From the NCBI GenBank assembly GCA_022822085.1, contig JAJECK010000051.1:1-64000 (forward strand): a stretch of 64,000 bases of DNA, given 5' to 3'. Origin of the DNA: Candidatus Poribacteria bacterium. Lineage in GTDB: Bacteria; Poribacteria; WGA-4E; WGA-3G. The notes beneath the pieces were generated by a model. It was not told the origin of the DNA and did not search any database. It worked only from the letters and a program-made list of their open reading frames with translations. This document shows positions 9,621-18,858 of the stretch, piece by piece. Every line of letters begins with the position of its first letter. Position 1 is the first letter of the stretch. A program made the position numbers and the translations under genes.

Positions 9621-10445
9621 ATGCAATATCGCACACTCGGAAAAACTGGACTCAGTGTTTCAGAAATCGGTTACGGCGGTGGTAGAGTGCGTCCAGAGCA
9701 CGATGTAAATTCGCTTGTCAATATGGTCCATTACGCCATAGATTGCGGTGTGAACTTCATTGACACAGCACCAAACTACGGCGGCGGTTACAGCGAAACA
9801 GTTATCGGCAAGGCAATAGCAGGTCGCCGGGATGCTTGTATTGTCGCTACGAAGACAGAGGCTTATGATCCAGACGGTATCACAACGGATGTGGAAGGTA
9901 GTCTAAAACGACTCGGTACTGACTATATAGATGTGCTCCAATTCCACGGCGGTTGGTTTTATGAAAAAGAAACGGAACAGATTCTAAATGGCGGCGGACT
10001 GGAAAAATATCTCAGGCTGAAGGAGGAGGGTAAGGTTCGGTTTATTGGATTCTCTGCGGATGGTCCTTCTGGTGGCGCGGAACAACTCATCGCAACGGGT
10101 GAACTTGATATGATGCAAGTCCATTACAACCTGATGTATCAAAGCACTTGCGACACCTTCGGCAGAAGTGGCATTATTCCTGATGCTGTCGCACAAGACA
10201 TGGGAATTGTGTTGATGCGTTCCACGACAAGCAATGTCTTCCAAAATCTTATGAAGCACTGCTTCCCCGATGAGATGGCGGATGTTGACGTGGATAGTTT
10301 TCTCCTCAACTATTCCCTCTCTAATCCGATGGTCAACGTTGCACTGATGAGCCTGCAAAGTACCGACGATGTGGATTGGACTAATGCTGTGTCGGAGAAT
10401 GTTGATGCGCGGTTAGATCTGCGAGCGATTCATGGGAGAAAGTAA
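9621..10445 (+). CDS. Aldo/keto reductase
   Basis: A 274-residue NAD(P)H-dependent oxidoreductase of the AKR superfamily. The N-terminus reads Y-R-T-L-G-K-T-G-L-S-V-S-E-I-G, then F-I-D-T-A-P-N-Y-G supplies catalytic Asp and Tyr, V-A-T-K the Lys and L-Q-F-H-G the His, so the tetrad is complete. The protein is shorter than the usual 300-330 residues because the last TIM-barrel part is trimmed. The substrate is not predictable. The stop overlaps the next gene's first ATG by 14 bases. Confidence 0.9.
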   Translation: MQYRTLGKTGLSVSEIGYGGGRVRPEHDVNSLVNMVHYAIDCGVNFIDTAPNYGGGYSETVIGKAIAGRRDACIVATKTEAYDPDGITTDVEGSLKRLGTDYIDVLQFHGGWFYEKETEQILNGGGLEKYLRLKEEGKVRFIGFSADGPSGGAEQLIATGELDMMQVHYNLMYQSTCDTFGRSGIIPDAVAQDMGIVLMRSTTSNVFQNLMKHCFPDEMADVDVDSFLLNYSLSNPMVNVALMSLQSTDDVDWTNAVSENVDARLDLRAIHGRK

Positions 10446-11127
10446 ACCAGTGAAAAACATCAAAGATATGTCACACACTGAATTTCGGGAATTGCTGGAG
10501 ACTCTTGTCAACGAGCAACTCTTTAAATCACATGAACGCCTTGCAGCATTATTGGTAAATAATAACTCACGAGAAGTTTTAGAATCAGAATTCCTCGAAT
10601 TTCACGGAGACTATGAAGATTTAGGATTTTGGTTAGAGACTTACACAGAGGATCCGATTCAAGGTTTAGACCCGCATATCTCTCTTGCCAAAAAGTTAAA
10701 GCGACAACGCGAATATATTCAGGCGAACAGAAAGACAACTCTTGAAGAACGAATTAGTAGACGCATGGGTATTTACTTAAAAAGCGACCCAATACCTCAA
10801 AAGAAGATTGTTGAACTATCATCAGGCGAATTCAGAAAATTACTTCACACTCTCACAACACAAGATCTCTTTGCTGTACGTGATAAACTCGCAGCACTGT
10901 TGTCGCAAAACACATCAATTAAGGACTTAGATTTAGCTTTTCGTGAGTTTTTCGTTGCGTACGAACTCTTAGAACTTGTCCTTGAGGATTATCACTATGA
11001 CCCTGATGAAGGTTTAGAAATATCTACTGAGTTTGCTGAAGAATTAGATCAAGTAGAGGAACATCTCGAATCAGGTAGTAGAACCTATTCTTTGGAAGAA
11101 GTTTTTAATGAACTTAAGGGTGAATAG
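10432..11127 (+). CDS. Protein with duplicated ~100-residue domain, toxin partner candidate
   Basis: A 231-residue acidic protein made of two similar halves: residues about 13-110 and 128-226 each begin with E-F-R-(E/K)-L-L and contain L-A-A-L-L, then an acidic stretch ending in (G/E)-L-(D/E). It is predicted mostly helical with no membrane segment. It ends 2 bases before a RelE/ParE-type toxin gene, so an antitoxin or toxin-associated role is plausible, but I recognise no DNA-binding motif. A GTG at 10450 behind GGGAG is an alternative start that removes the overlap with the aldo/keto reductase gene. Confidence 0.55.
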   Translation: MGESKPVKNIKDMSHTEFRELLETLVNEQLFKSHERLAALLVNNNSREVLESEFLEFHGDYEDLGFWLETYTEDPIQGLDPHISLAKKLKRQREYIQANRKTTLEERISRRMGIYLKSDPIPQKKIVELSSGEFRKLLHTLTTQDLFAVRDKLAALLSQNTSIKDLDLAFREFFVAYELLELVLEDYHYDPDEGLEISTEFAEELDQVEEHLESGSRTYSLEEVFNELKGE

Positions 11128-11129
11128 GT

Positions 11130-11386
11130 TTGTATACATTAATAATAAGTGCGGATGCAAGATCTGATTTGCTTCGTTTGCACCCAGCAATCCGAACGCG
11201 AGTCCAAAGAAAATTAACACAACTACAAGAAACCTGTGACGATAGACCCCATAAGGCACTAAAAGGTATTCATAAAGGGAAATTTAGTCTTAGAGTTGCT
11301 AAAGATTATCGTATCATTACTCTTTCAATAGGCAGACCAGAGAGATTACCATCTTTCGTATAGGACATCGCAGTAAAATTTACTAA
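11130..11386 (+). pseudogene. RelE/ParE-type toxin, frameshifted near the C-terminus
   Basis: From a TTG start the frame gives a RelE/ParE-fold toxin: Y-T-L-I-I-S-A-D-A-R-S-D-L-L-R-L, L-K-G-I-H-K-G-K-F-S-L-R-V and D-Y-R-I-I. The frame then stops at 11363. The missing end is present in another frame from about 11339: I-F-R-I-G-H-R-S-K-I-Y and TAA at 11384-11386, exactly the family's conserved C-terminus. An indel between about 11331 and 11340 therefore separates the two parts. The toxin is probably inactive unless this is a sequencing error. It follows a possible antitoxin on the same strand. Confidence 0.75.
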
Positions 11387-11444
11387 GGAAGAAGACATCA
11401 GAGATTGTAGGTGTCTTTCTAAATCATACATGTGTCTGCTCTGT

Positions 11445-11804
11445 TTACGGTTTTCGCGGTGGTCTTTCATTAACCGATGCTTCTTCCTTGCTCAACACTT
11501 CTATAAGTCTATATTCATATTTTCCCACATCCTGAATGCCTTCCTCGCGCTCATGCAGACTAACTTTCAGTCTGTAGATATATCCGGGAACAAAGTCAAA
11601 TCCTTGTATGCCTTCGTAGAAAAAATGCCATTGTTGATTTTCCTCGTTATATTCCAGATAACATTCCTGTTCAAATGCACCGACACATGTTGTTCTATAG
11701 GGACCTATGATGAGTATTTCTGTGTGTTCACCCCAATCACATCCAATAGTAAGGGGTAAGAGGATTAGTGTGATTAGAAGTATTAGTTTTGTTGGGTGTT
11801 TCAT
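11445..11804 (-). CDS. DUF4377 lipoprotein
   Basis: A 119-residue lipoprotein: a hydrophobic leader ends in the lipobox L-T-I-G-C (Cys22). The rest matches the DUF4377 pattern, with a G-P-Y-R-x-x-C-x-G start, C-Y-L-E, a W-x-F-F-Y-E-G-I-x-G-F-D core, a P-G-Y-I-Y-R-L segment and a Y-R-L-I-E-V-L-S-K end. Members of the family are small secreted or periplasmic proteins of unknown role, sometimes linked to heat resistance proteins such as HslJ. It is transcribed alone. Confidence 0.8.
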   Translation of the reverse strand: MKHPTKLILLITLILLPLTIGCDWGEHTEILIIGPYRTTCVGAFEQECYLEYNEENQQWHFFYEGIQGFDFVPGYIYRLKVSLHEREEGIQDVGKYEYRLIEVLSKEEASVNERPPRKP

Positions 11805-11820
11805 AGTTTTTATTGAAGTG

Positions 11821-11990
11821 TTTCATTTATATGAAGATTATTTTTTTAATTTGGTAATTTCTGTCCGTACAAAACAGGTGTACTTCCCTGCTGGCGAGGC
11901 GGGGAATGCCTAAATGGCATTCATACCGTTGATTTCTTCCTAACCTCGCCAAAGGACCGATTTATTTTATTAATCTTCATATAAATGAAA
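11821..11990. repeat. MITE-like element with 20-bp perfect inverted ends and a nested second repeat
   Basis: The ends at 11821-11840 and 11971-11990 are exact reverse complements (TTTCATTTATATGAAGATTA). The inside contains the GGCGAGG...CCTAACCTCGCC hairpin found also near 44420 and 49392, here split by a 37-base unit (11900-11936, CGGGGAATGCC...) that exists on its own near 19540 and 44276. It has no coding capacity. Confidence 0.75.
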
Positions 11991-12020
11991 TATCAAGATT
12001 TTTCTTACTCATTAACTCTT

Positions 12021-13379
12021 CTATTTTAGTTGTTGTAATGCCTTCTCAATTTGAGTTTTAAGCTCAACAAGGTTTGTTTTGTTTACGAGTTTTAGTGCCA
12101 TCTGGAGATCATGCTTCGCTTCTAATGTGCGTCCCAATTCAATCTTTGTAATACCTCGGCTATAGTAGGCGTTGATATAATTGGGTTGTAACAGGATTGC
12201 TTGGTTATAGTCGTCCAATGCGGCATCATATTTTTTCAATTTGAAGTGTAGATTTCCTCTATTGTAATATCCTTTGGGGTCCTCTGGTCTGAAACGAATA
12301 ACTCTATTATAATCAGCCATAGCAGCAGTATACTGTCCTATGGCTTCTTTTGCGCGCCCTCGATTGCCGTAAGCGGCTATGAGATTCTTATTTATTTTTA
12401 TAGCCTTATCATAATCTTTAATGGCTTTTTCGTATTGTCCCAAATGTGCTTTGGCGATTCCACGGTGGTTGTAAGCGATAACATCATCAGGCTTTAGATG
12501 GATTACCATATTATAATCGGAAATCGCGTCAGCGTGCTGTTTCAACATGTCCCTTGCAATGCCACGATTGTTGTAAGCGATAATATAATCTGGTTTTAAG
12601 CGGATTGCTTGTGTATAATTAGTGATAGCATCGTTAAAGTCTCTCAAAGAGGCATTGATATAACCCCATCTGAAGTATGTTTCAGCGGATACAGATTGTT
12701 TCCGAGTTGATAATGGTTTGATTTGACCTGATTGTGCAATTAGTTGCTTTATATAACTTGATGGAATAACAAAATTGTTTTTCTGTTTGCCATCAAGTGC
12801 CAAGAAAAAAATACCAATGACCCCACCTTTTTGATTTAGAACGGGACCTCCGCTGCTTACTGGGAAAACTGGATTTCTCAACTGTAACCATTTTCCTGTT
12901 TTGCCAGTGCTAACATTACTAACCCTATTGTCTGAAATTGTGGCTTCTACCCCTTTTTTGTTACCTGTGATGTAAACGAATACGCCACTTTTGACAATTT
13001 CAAACGTGTTGATAGAAGGAGGCCTGATGCGTAATGCGCCTATTTTTAGGAGAACGAGGTTGTTTTCTTCGTCAGCTGCTGTAATGCCTTCAATTTTGTA
13101 TTTTTTGGGGTGGGTGATCAATTTCACTGTTCCAGATGCTGCACCTTCAATAACTTGTGTATTTGTGACGATTATGTTAGGTAAGACGAAAAAACCGTTG
13201 CCCGTTCCGAGAGGATTCCCGCTTTTATCTTGCATTTCTATATATACGGTAGCTTCTAACGGCATTTTAAGGAATTCAGGGACATTCTGGGCAGATGCGG
13301 TACTTATTGTAGAAAATGGCATTAATGTCAGAGACATTATTAGGGGCAGCTGCCACAATGATTTGTTTTGATGTTTCAT
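12021..13379 (-). CDS. Secreted trypsin-like pseudoprotease with TPR repeats
   Basis: The protein is 452 residues from the ATG at 13379, which has GGAG 8 bases upstream (an earlier ATG at 13397 is less likely). A signal peptide ends near S-T-A-S-A-Q. A trypsin-2 fold follows (about 45-205), then six or so TPR units (about 225-440) of the A-Y-N-N-R-G-x-A type. The serine region V-S-S-G-G-P-V is kept. The His position reads T-N-T-Q-V-I-E-G (usually T-N-x-H-V) and the Asp position reads E-N-N-L-V-L-L (usually D-L). Two of three triad residues are thus replaced, so it is probably a binding or scaffold protein. Confidence 0.82.
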   Translation of the reverse strand: MKHQNKSLWQLPLIMSLTLMPFSTISTASAQNVPEFLKMPLEATVYIEMQDKSGNPLGTGNGFFVLPNIIVTNTQVIEGAASGTVKLITHPKKYKIEGITAADEENNLVLLKIGALRIRPPSINTFEIVKSGVFVYITGNKKGVEATISDNRVSNVSTGKTGKWLQLRNPVFPVSSGGPVLNQKGGVIGIFFLALDGKQKNNFVIPSSYIKQLIAQSGQIKPLSTRKQSVSAETYFRWGYINASLRDFNDAITNYTQAIRLKPDYIIAYNNRGIARDMLKQHADAISDYNMVIHLKPDDVIAYNHRGIAKAHLGQYEKAIKDYDKAIKINKNLIAAYGNRGRAKEAIGQYTAAMADYNRVIRFRPEDPKGYYNRGNLHFKLKKYDAALDDYNQAILLQPNYINAYYSRGITKIELGRTLEAKHDLQMALKLVNKTNLVELKTQIEKALQQLK

Positions 13380-13417
13380 TGTAATACTCCATTTCAAGCC
13401 ATGATTTTAAGGTACAG

Positions 13418-13609
13418 TTATTTCTCACGTTCTTCAATAATAGCTCTACTAAACTCGTTATCCTCGGCGCGGATGCGGCTTGCCATACTTTTTCTGATTT
13501 CTTCAATAGGTATAGGTTCTACATCAGCAATACCCATTTTTTCAAGGAGTTCATTGATTATTTTCGTTGCCTCTTTCTTGTTTATTTCTGCCCTTTTACT
13601 TTTTTTCAC
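13418..13609 (-). CDS. Small hypothetical protein
   Basis: A 63-residue highly charged protein with a GTG start, following directly after the FRG-like remnant. It has a basic N-terminus (K-K-S-K-R-A-E) and helical, acidic segments ending in E-E-R-E-K. No family is recognised. It may be the remaining partner of the decayed gene upstream, or part of the same broken gene. Confidence 0.4.
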   Translation of the reverse strand: MKKSKRAEINKKEATKIINELLEKMGIADVEPIPIEEIRKSMASRIRAEDNEFSRAIIEEREK

Positions 13610-13615
13610 CGTTAA

Positions 13616-13823
13616 TTAGTTATCCTTTGTTGTAAGTATTTCTTTTATATCATCAGGTAAATCAATGTGGTTTTTTTGCTCAAAATTAGTTATATCTACA
13701 TAATAGTGTTCAGGTTTCACCACGGTAGATATAATCTCCATCTGCAACTTTTTCTTCTAACTCGTTGATAATGTCTCTAACTTTCAGTTGTGTTTCGTCT
13801 AAAGTATTAGATTGGTTAGGCAT
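13616..13823 (-). pseudogene. Remnant of an FRG-domain-like protein
   Basis: From the ATG at 13823 the frame reads 37 residues, including D-Y-I-Y-R-G-E, which resembles the start of an FRG domain, and stops at 13710. Skipping one base at about 13715 continues the protein as E-P-E-H-Y-Y-V-D-I to a TAA at 13616. A one-base insertion therefore broke the frame, and most of the domain (usually over 100 residues) is missing. FRG assignment rests on the short Y-R-G-E-P-E-H-Y motif only. Confidence 0.5.
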
Positions 13824-13948
13824 GTTTCTTTACTTTTCTCTATGATACGGTTATCTATAGAAAATGTCCAAAGCGATTGCGTGGAATCCCTTGAACACTA
13901 TGATAAAATGGTCTTATGTTGTTCCAAGAAAACTGGTGTAAAGTAATC

Positions 13949-14086
13949 TTATTTGACTTTTCTTTTTCGCTTAATTGTCTCAACTATAGTAGTTTTCTTT
14001 TTCCGTTTGGCTTCTGATACGGTTATAAATCTACCAGTCTTTGCATCGCGACCGACTTTGACAGTTGTGGTTCTTTTCCGTGCCAT
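13949..14086 (-). CDS. 45-residue basic protein
   Basis: A short frame with an AAGGAG ribosome binding site 10 bases before the ATG. It begins M-A-R-K-R-T and contains V-G-R-D-A-K-T-G-R-F-I-T-V followed by a Lys/Arg-rich helix. The R-D-A-x-T-G-R-F core is seen in widespread small proteins of unknown role found beside toxin-antitoxin and mobile genes. About 40% of residues are Lys or Arg, so nucleic-acid binding is possible. Confidence 0.6.
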   Translation of the reverse strand: MARKRTTTVKVGRDAKTGRFITVSEAKRKKKTTIVETIKRKRKVK

Positions 14087-14199
14087 TTGAAATCATCTCC
14101 TTATTATTATAGAGAAGTTTCACCGAACCATTAAATCCTGTTAACTATATGATAACATGTTCACATGTAAATTTCAAGAATTTACAGCAAGTTTGCAAT

Positions 14200-16869
14200 T
14201 TACGCAGACAAGAAATTTCGAATCACATAGTCCAGAATCCCACCATTCTTATAGTATTCCACCTCTACAGGTGAATCAATACGGATTAACAATTGAGTTA
14301 TTTGTGTGTCGCCGTTTCTTCGGGATATCTTCAACGTTGCTGTTTGCCCCGGTTGCAGGTCATCAGCAAAGCCTGTAATACTAATTACCTCGCTACCATC
14401 TAAGTCGAGTGTCTGTGAATTTTCCCCATCCATAAATTGCAGTGGCAATATACCCATACCGATTAGATTGCTGCGGTGTATCCGTTCGTAACTTTCTACT
14501 ACAACCGCTTTGACCCCAAGGAGTTTCGGTCCTTTTGCAGCCCAATCCCGTGAACTTCCCATGCCGTAATCCTGTCCAGCGAAAATAACCGTAGGAATAT
14601 TGTTTTCACTATAGTTGAGTGCGGCTTCGTAGATAGTCGTTTGCGTTTCCGCTGGATATTGAACTGTGTATCCGCCTTCAATATCCGGTGTCATCAAGTT
14701 ACGGACGCGACGGTTTGCAAAGGTGCCGCGACTCATTACGCGGTCGTTGCCCCGTCTGGCACCGTAAGTATTGAAATCTCGCGTCTCAACGCCGCGTTCT
14801 TGCAGGTAACTGCCTGCCGGACTTGCAGCCGCTATTGCTCCAGCAGGAGAGATATGGTCTGTAGTAACTGAATCCCCAAAAATGCCGAGTATTCGTGCAT
14901 CTGTTATATCAGAAATCGGCGCGGGTTCTCGTGCAAATCCTTCAAAGAATGGTGGGTGTTGGATGTAGGTGCTTCTCTCGTTCCACGGATAGAGCACACC
15001 TGTTGCCCCTGCAAGTTCTTCCCATTCTGGTGCCTGATTTCCAATAGATTCGTACATCTCCTTAAATGTTCTGCGGTCAACCGCAGTGCTGATCATATCC
15101 GCGATTTCTTTGCGTGTGGGCCATATATCTCGCAGGTAGACCGCATCGCCATCGTCATTATGTCCGATGGGGTCTGTAGCAAGGTTGATATCAATTCGTC
15201 CAGCGAGACCGTAGGCAACTACAAGCGGAGGAGACATGAGGAAGTTTGCTTTTATTTCTGGATGTACCCGTGCTTCAAAGTTCCTGTTTCCGCTTAAAAC
15301 ACTTGCCGTTACGAGATTTACTGCATCAATTGCTTCCTGAACAACATCATTGAGCGGACCGCTGTTGCCGATGCACGTTGTGCAGCCATAACCAACTACG
15401 TTATATCCTAACTTTTCTAAATAAGGTAGTAAGCCTGTGTTTCGCAGATACTCAGTGACAACACGCGAGCCTGGGGCTAAACTTGTTTTGACATAATCGG
15501 GAACACGCAATCCTTCCTCCACTGCTTTTTTGGCGAGCAATCCTGCTCCAATCATCACAGACGGATTGCTCGTGTTCGTGCAACTGGTAATTGCCGAGAT
15601 AACAACCGACCCGTGATTGATTTCCCCATCGCTATCCGTTTCTGTCACGCCAAATCCATCTTCTGCTATAGGACGCGTAAGGAGTTCGTTGAATGTATCT
15701 TTGACATCCGATAAAGCTATCCGATCTTGTGGACGTTTTGGTCCAGCGATACTCGGCTCTATATCGTCAAGATTAATTTCAAGCACATCGGAGTACTCGA
15801 CATCTCCCGGTTTCGGGATACCGAACAGACCTTGTGCCTTGAGATACGTTTCCACAAAGTCAACATGCGTTTCATCGCGTCCAGTCAGACGGAGATAATT
15901 CATTGTTTCAGCGTCAGGTGGGAAAAATCCGATAGTTGCACCGTATTCAGGACACATGTTAGAGAGGGTTGCCCGGTCAGGGAGCGATAGTGCTTGGACA
16001 CCTTTACCAAAGAACTCAACGAATTTGCCGACAACCGCGGCCTCTCTGAGACGTTGTGTTACAGTCAGGACAAGGTCTGTTGCAGTAATCCCTTCCTTGA
16101 GTTCACCTTTCATATAAACACCAAGTACTTCTGGGGTTAAAATGTATACAGGCTGTCCCAACATTGCTGCTTCTGCTTCAATGCCACCCACACCCCATCC
16201 GACAATACCGAGACCGTTTATCATCGTCGTATGTGAATCCGTGCCGACAACCGTATCAGGATAAGCAACCGCTTCTCCCGACATGACCACCTGCGCGAGA
16301 TATTCCAAATTCACTTGATGCACTATGCCGATGGATGGTGGAATTATGTTGAACTTATCAAACGCCTGTTGTCCCCATTTCAGAAATTCGTAACGTTCCT
16401 TGTTTCGCTCAAATTCTCTTTGGGTGTTAAACTGAAATGCGTTCTCTGTGCCGTAAGCATCAACTTGGATAGAGTGATCAATCACTAAATCAACAGGTAC
16501 GAGAGGTTCAATCATTTTCGCATTACCACCGAGTTCAGCAACTGCGGATCGCATCGCGGCAATATCCACAACAAGCGGAACACCCGTGAAATCTTGTGCT
16601 ACCACGCGTGCAGGTTTAAATGGAATCTCTGCTGATTTTGGGGATTTTGCATCCCAATTTGCTAAGTTGACAACGTCTTGTTCAGTGATTTGTTGTCCAT
16701 CATAATTCCGTAGTAGCGATTCAAGCAAAATGCGGATACTAACAGGTAATGTTTCTATAGGACCTTTACCTGCATCCGCTAAGGCAGGAAGCGAGTAGTA
16801 GGCATTTTCAAGTCCTTCGCTTTCAAGGGTTCGGCGTGTATTAAATAGATTGTGAGAGGGATTGGGCAT
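14200..16869 (-). CDS. acnA: Aconitate hydratase
   Basis: The 889-residue AcnA/IRP-type aconitase, which interconverts citrate and isocitrate in the TCA cycle. The iron-sulfur ligands are visible in S-C-T-N-T-S-N-P and [10 protein letters not shown]. Other landmarks are [11 protein letters not shown] in the first third, [12 protein letters not shown] in the swivel domain, and [12 protein letters not shown] at the end. Length matches the family. It stands alone on the minus strand, 213 bases after the NPCBM gene, with a hairpin terminator between them. Confidence 0.97.
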   Translation of the reverse strand: MPNPSHNLFNTRRTLESEGLENAYYSLPALADAGKGPIETLPVSIRILLESLLRNYDGQQITEQDVVNLANWDAKSPKSAEIPFKPARVVAQDFTGVPLVVDIAAMRSAVAELGGNAKMIEPLVPVDLVIDHSIQVDAYGTENAFQFNTQREFERNKERYEFLKWGQQAFDKFNIIPPSIGIVHQVNLEYLAQVVMSGEAVAYPDTVVGTDSHTTMINGLGIVGWGVGGIEAEAAMLGQPVYILTPEVLGVYMKGELKEGITATDLVLTVTQRLREAAVVGKFVEFFGKGVQALSLPDRATLSNMCPEYGATIGFFPPDAETMNYLRLTGRDETHVDFVETYLKAQGLFGIPKPGDVEYSDVLEINLDDIEPSIAGPKRPQDRIALSDVKDTFNELLTRPIAEDGFGVTETDSDGEINHGSVVISAITSCTNTSNPSVMIGAGLLAKKAVEEGLRVPDYVKTSLAPGSRVVTEYLRNTGLLPYLEKLGYNVVGYGCTTCIGNSGPLNDVVQEAIDAVNLVTASVLSGNRNFEARVHPEIKANFLMSPPLVVAYGLAGRIDINLATDPIGHNDDGDAVYLRDIWPTRKEIADMISTAVDRRTFKEMYESIGNQAPEWEELAGATGVLYPWNERSTYIQHPPFFEGFAREPAPISDITDARILGIFGDSVTTDHISPAGAIAAASPAGSYLQERGVETRDFNTYGARRGNDRVMSRGTFANRRVRNLMTPDIEGGYTVQYPAETQTTIYEAALNYSENNIPTVIFAGQDYGMGSSRDWAAKGPKLLGVKAVVVESYERIHRSNLIGMGILPLQFMDGENSQTLDLDGSEVISITGFADDLQPGQTATLKISRRNGDTQITQLLIRIDSPVEVEYYKNGGILDYVIRNFLSA

Positions 16870-16987
16870 TTACAAACTCCTTAATATAGTATGGTGTTTC
16901 TGCTTGTTATTTTACCACAACAAGGTTCGGATTTCAATTGTTTTCAAGAGGAATGTTAGTAGTGGAGGGACAAAGGTAGAACAGAAA

Positions 16988-17034
16988 AATCCTGATTCAA
17001 TCAACATAAGAAGTGTATCGATTGAATCAGGATT
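16988..17034 (-). terminator. Rho-independent terminator after the NPCBM gene
   Basis: A 15-bp perfect stem (AATCCTGATTCAATC paired with GATTGAATCAGGATT) with a 17-base loop. On the minus strand it is followed by a short T run. It separates the NPCBM gene ending at 17082 from aconitase starting at 16869. Confidence 0.75.
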
Positions 17035-17081
17035 ATTTATGTTTTGAAATAATCTAATGGGTTGCCTTACATGGGCAGGGA

Positions 17082-17858
17082 TTAATAACGTGCTTTCAGA
17101 CTACCCCAGATTGTCGGAAGTTTGTTAGCAGGTTCAACAGCGGTTGCTGATGCAGTGAGGAGTTTGGCATCTCCTAAACAGGAATGGTCACAGCCTAATC
17201 CATCACCACCATCCCCCATAACAATTGTAAGTTCTGTGGCACCGTCAGGAATCTCAAATTCAACTTTCAAAGGTTCAACATTTTCACCATCCGCTGATCC
17301 TGTTAAGGTTTCAGTTGATTCTACTTCTGTTCCATCAATTGAAAATACGAAATGGCTACTGCCACCGTGCCCACAACCGCCTGGGTCTTTTTCATCGGAC
17401 ATACCGGCATATCCTTCAAATTTGACGTAATCATCACCGGTTAAATCGTAGACAAAGGTGCCAACTGAATGTGCACCGATACCGCGTTCAAAATAAGTAC
17501 CACCAATAACGATATGATTTCGCGTAGTGGAACCCTCACCGATAGTAACGTTATCAAAGTTCAAGGGACCGCCCCAACCTGTCCATTGGGCTGCATCATT
17601 CTTTGGAATAAGACCGCAGCCGTTCGGTTTCGGTTGACTTCCACCGATTAACGCAAGATAAACGACACCGTCCCGAGTATCCTCTTCAACGACCATATCA
17701 TAGTCATTTGCGGTACCGACCTCTTCTGTTCCGACTTCTGTAATTGGCACTGCACCATCACCCTCAAGGTTTGTGCAGTCACTTTTGTCAGCATTAATGC
17801 TGAACACGAGACCAACGATCAGCAAAATACTTAAAGCCAATAGACAATTAAATTTCAC
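17082..17858 (-). CDS. Secreted NPCBM-domain protein with C-terminal WGxLK tag
   Basis: A 258-residue exported protein. A signal peptide (about 1-23) precedes an acidic N-terminal part and an NPCBM carbohydrate-binding-module-like domain (about 85-230). Family marks are G-T-Y-F-E-R-G-I-G-A-H near 123-133, V-Y-D-L-T-G and S-D-E-K-D-P-G-G-C-G-H-G-G. The end reads V-E-P-A-N-K-L-P-T-I-W-G-S-L-K, the tag shared by seven proteins here. Role: probably binds glycans outside the cell. It is a tandem paralogue of the next gene, which has the same order of parts. Confidence 0.82.
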   Translation of the reverse strand: MKFNCLLALSILLIVGLVFSINADKSDCTNLEGDGAVPITEVGTEEVGTANDYDMVVEEDTRDGVVYLALIGGSQPKPNGCGLIPKNDAAQWTGWGGPLNFDNVTIGEGSTTRNHIVIGGTYFERGIGAHSVGTFVYDLTGDDYVKFEGYAGMSDEKDPGGCGHGGSSHFVFSIDGTEVESTETLTGSADGENVEPLKVEFEIPDGATELTIVMGDGGDGLGCDHSCLGDAKLLTASATAVEPANKLPTIWGSLKARY

Positions 17859-18000
17859 CGTAATGTACCTCCATAGGTTTGATCAACACAGTTTAATGTG
17901 TATAGTATATTTCTTTAGAATAATTATAGTGTTGAATAATCGGACATATCGCTATACTCAATTACTCACACTATGTAAATAATATTTTTGCAAAGTAAGT

Positions 18001-18810
18001 TTAATAACTTGCTTTCAGATGTCCCCATATAGTGGAGAGTTTGTTGGCGGGTTCAACGGCAAGTGCTTGTGCTGTGAGAAGTTTTGCATCTCCAATGGTA
18101 GAATGGTCGCAACCATTATTATCCCCACCATTCCCAATAACAATTGTAAGTTCCTTAGCGTTAGTTGGAATGTCAAATTCAACTTTGACAGCATCAACGT
18201 TTTCGCCTCCATCTGTTCCCGCAAGCACTTCTGATTTGAAAACTTCATCCCCATCAATGGTAAAAGTGAAATCGCTTGTTCCTCCATGCCCGCACCCATC
18301 TGGATCTTTTTCATCGGACATACCGACATACGCTTCAAATTTGAGATATTTGTCACCAGTTAGATCGTAAACTAAAGTGCCAATCGCATGGGTACCGACA
18401 CCTCTTTCAAAATAGGTGCCACCAATGACAATATGGTTTCGCGATCCTCCACCTTCACCGATAGTGACATTGTCAAAGTTTAGGGGACCACCCCAACCTG
18501 TCCATTGGGCTGCATCATTCTTTGGAATAAGACCGCATGCATTGGGTTTGGGTTGACTGCCGCCAATCAAGGCAAGATATACAACACCCTTGCGGTCATC
18601 CTCTTCAACGACATCATCGTAATCGTTCTTTACGTTTGGGTCATCTTCATTGACTTCCGAGATTGGAACGGCACCATCACCCTCAAGGTTTGTGCAGTCT
18701 TCTTTGGCAGCATTCACATTGAATGCGAATCCGATTAAAAGTATCATCATAATGAAGGAAAAACGCTTAATGCCTTCATTAGATCTTCTCAACATATTAA
18801 CGATTTTCAT
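18001..18810 (-). CDS. Secreted NPCBM-domain protein, tandem paralogue
   Basis: A 269-residue paralogue of the gene at 17082. The ATG at 18810 is backed by a strong AGGAGG 7 bases upstream and gives a longer signal-like N-terminus ending near V-N-A-A. The NPCBM region keeps G-T-Y-F-E-R-G-V-G-T-H, V-Y-D-L-T-G and the H-G-G loop. The C-terminus is V-E-P-A-N-K-L-S-T-I-W-G-H-L-K. The two copies are alike over most of their length, so this is a recent tandem duplication. The gap between them (142 bases) holds no clear terminator. Confidence 0.82.
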   Translation of the reverse strand: MKIVNMLRRSNEGIKRFSFIMMILLIGFAFNVNAAKEDCTNLEGDGAVPISEVNEDDPNVKNDYDDVVEEDDRKGVVYLALIGGSQPKPNACGLIPKNDAAQWTGWGGPLNFDNVTIGEGGGSRNHIVIGGTYFERGVGTHAIGTLVYDLTGDKYLKFEAYVGMSDEKDPDGCGHGGTSDFTFTIDGDEVFKSEVLAGTDGGENVDAVKVEFDIPTNAKELTIVIGNGGDNNGCDHSTIGDAKLLTAQALAVEPANKLSTIWGHLKASY

Positions 18811-18858
18811 AGACTAACCTCCTCTAATAAAATAATTGTGATAGGTAGTTCAGCGGTG

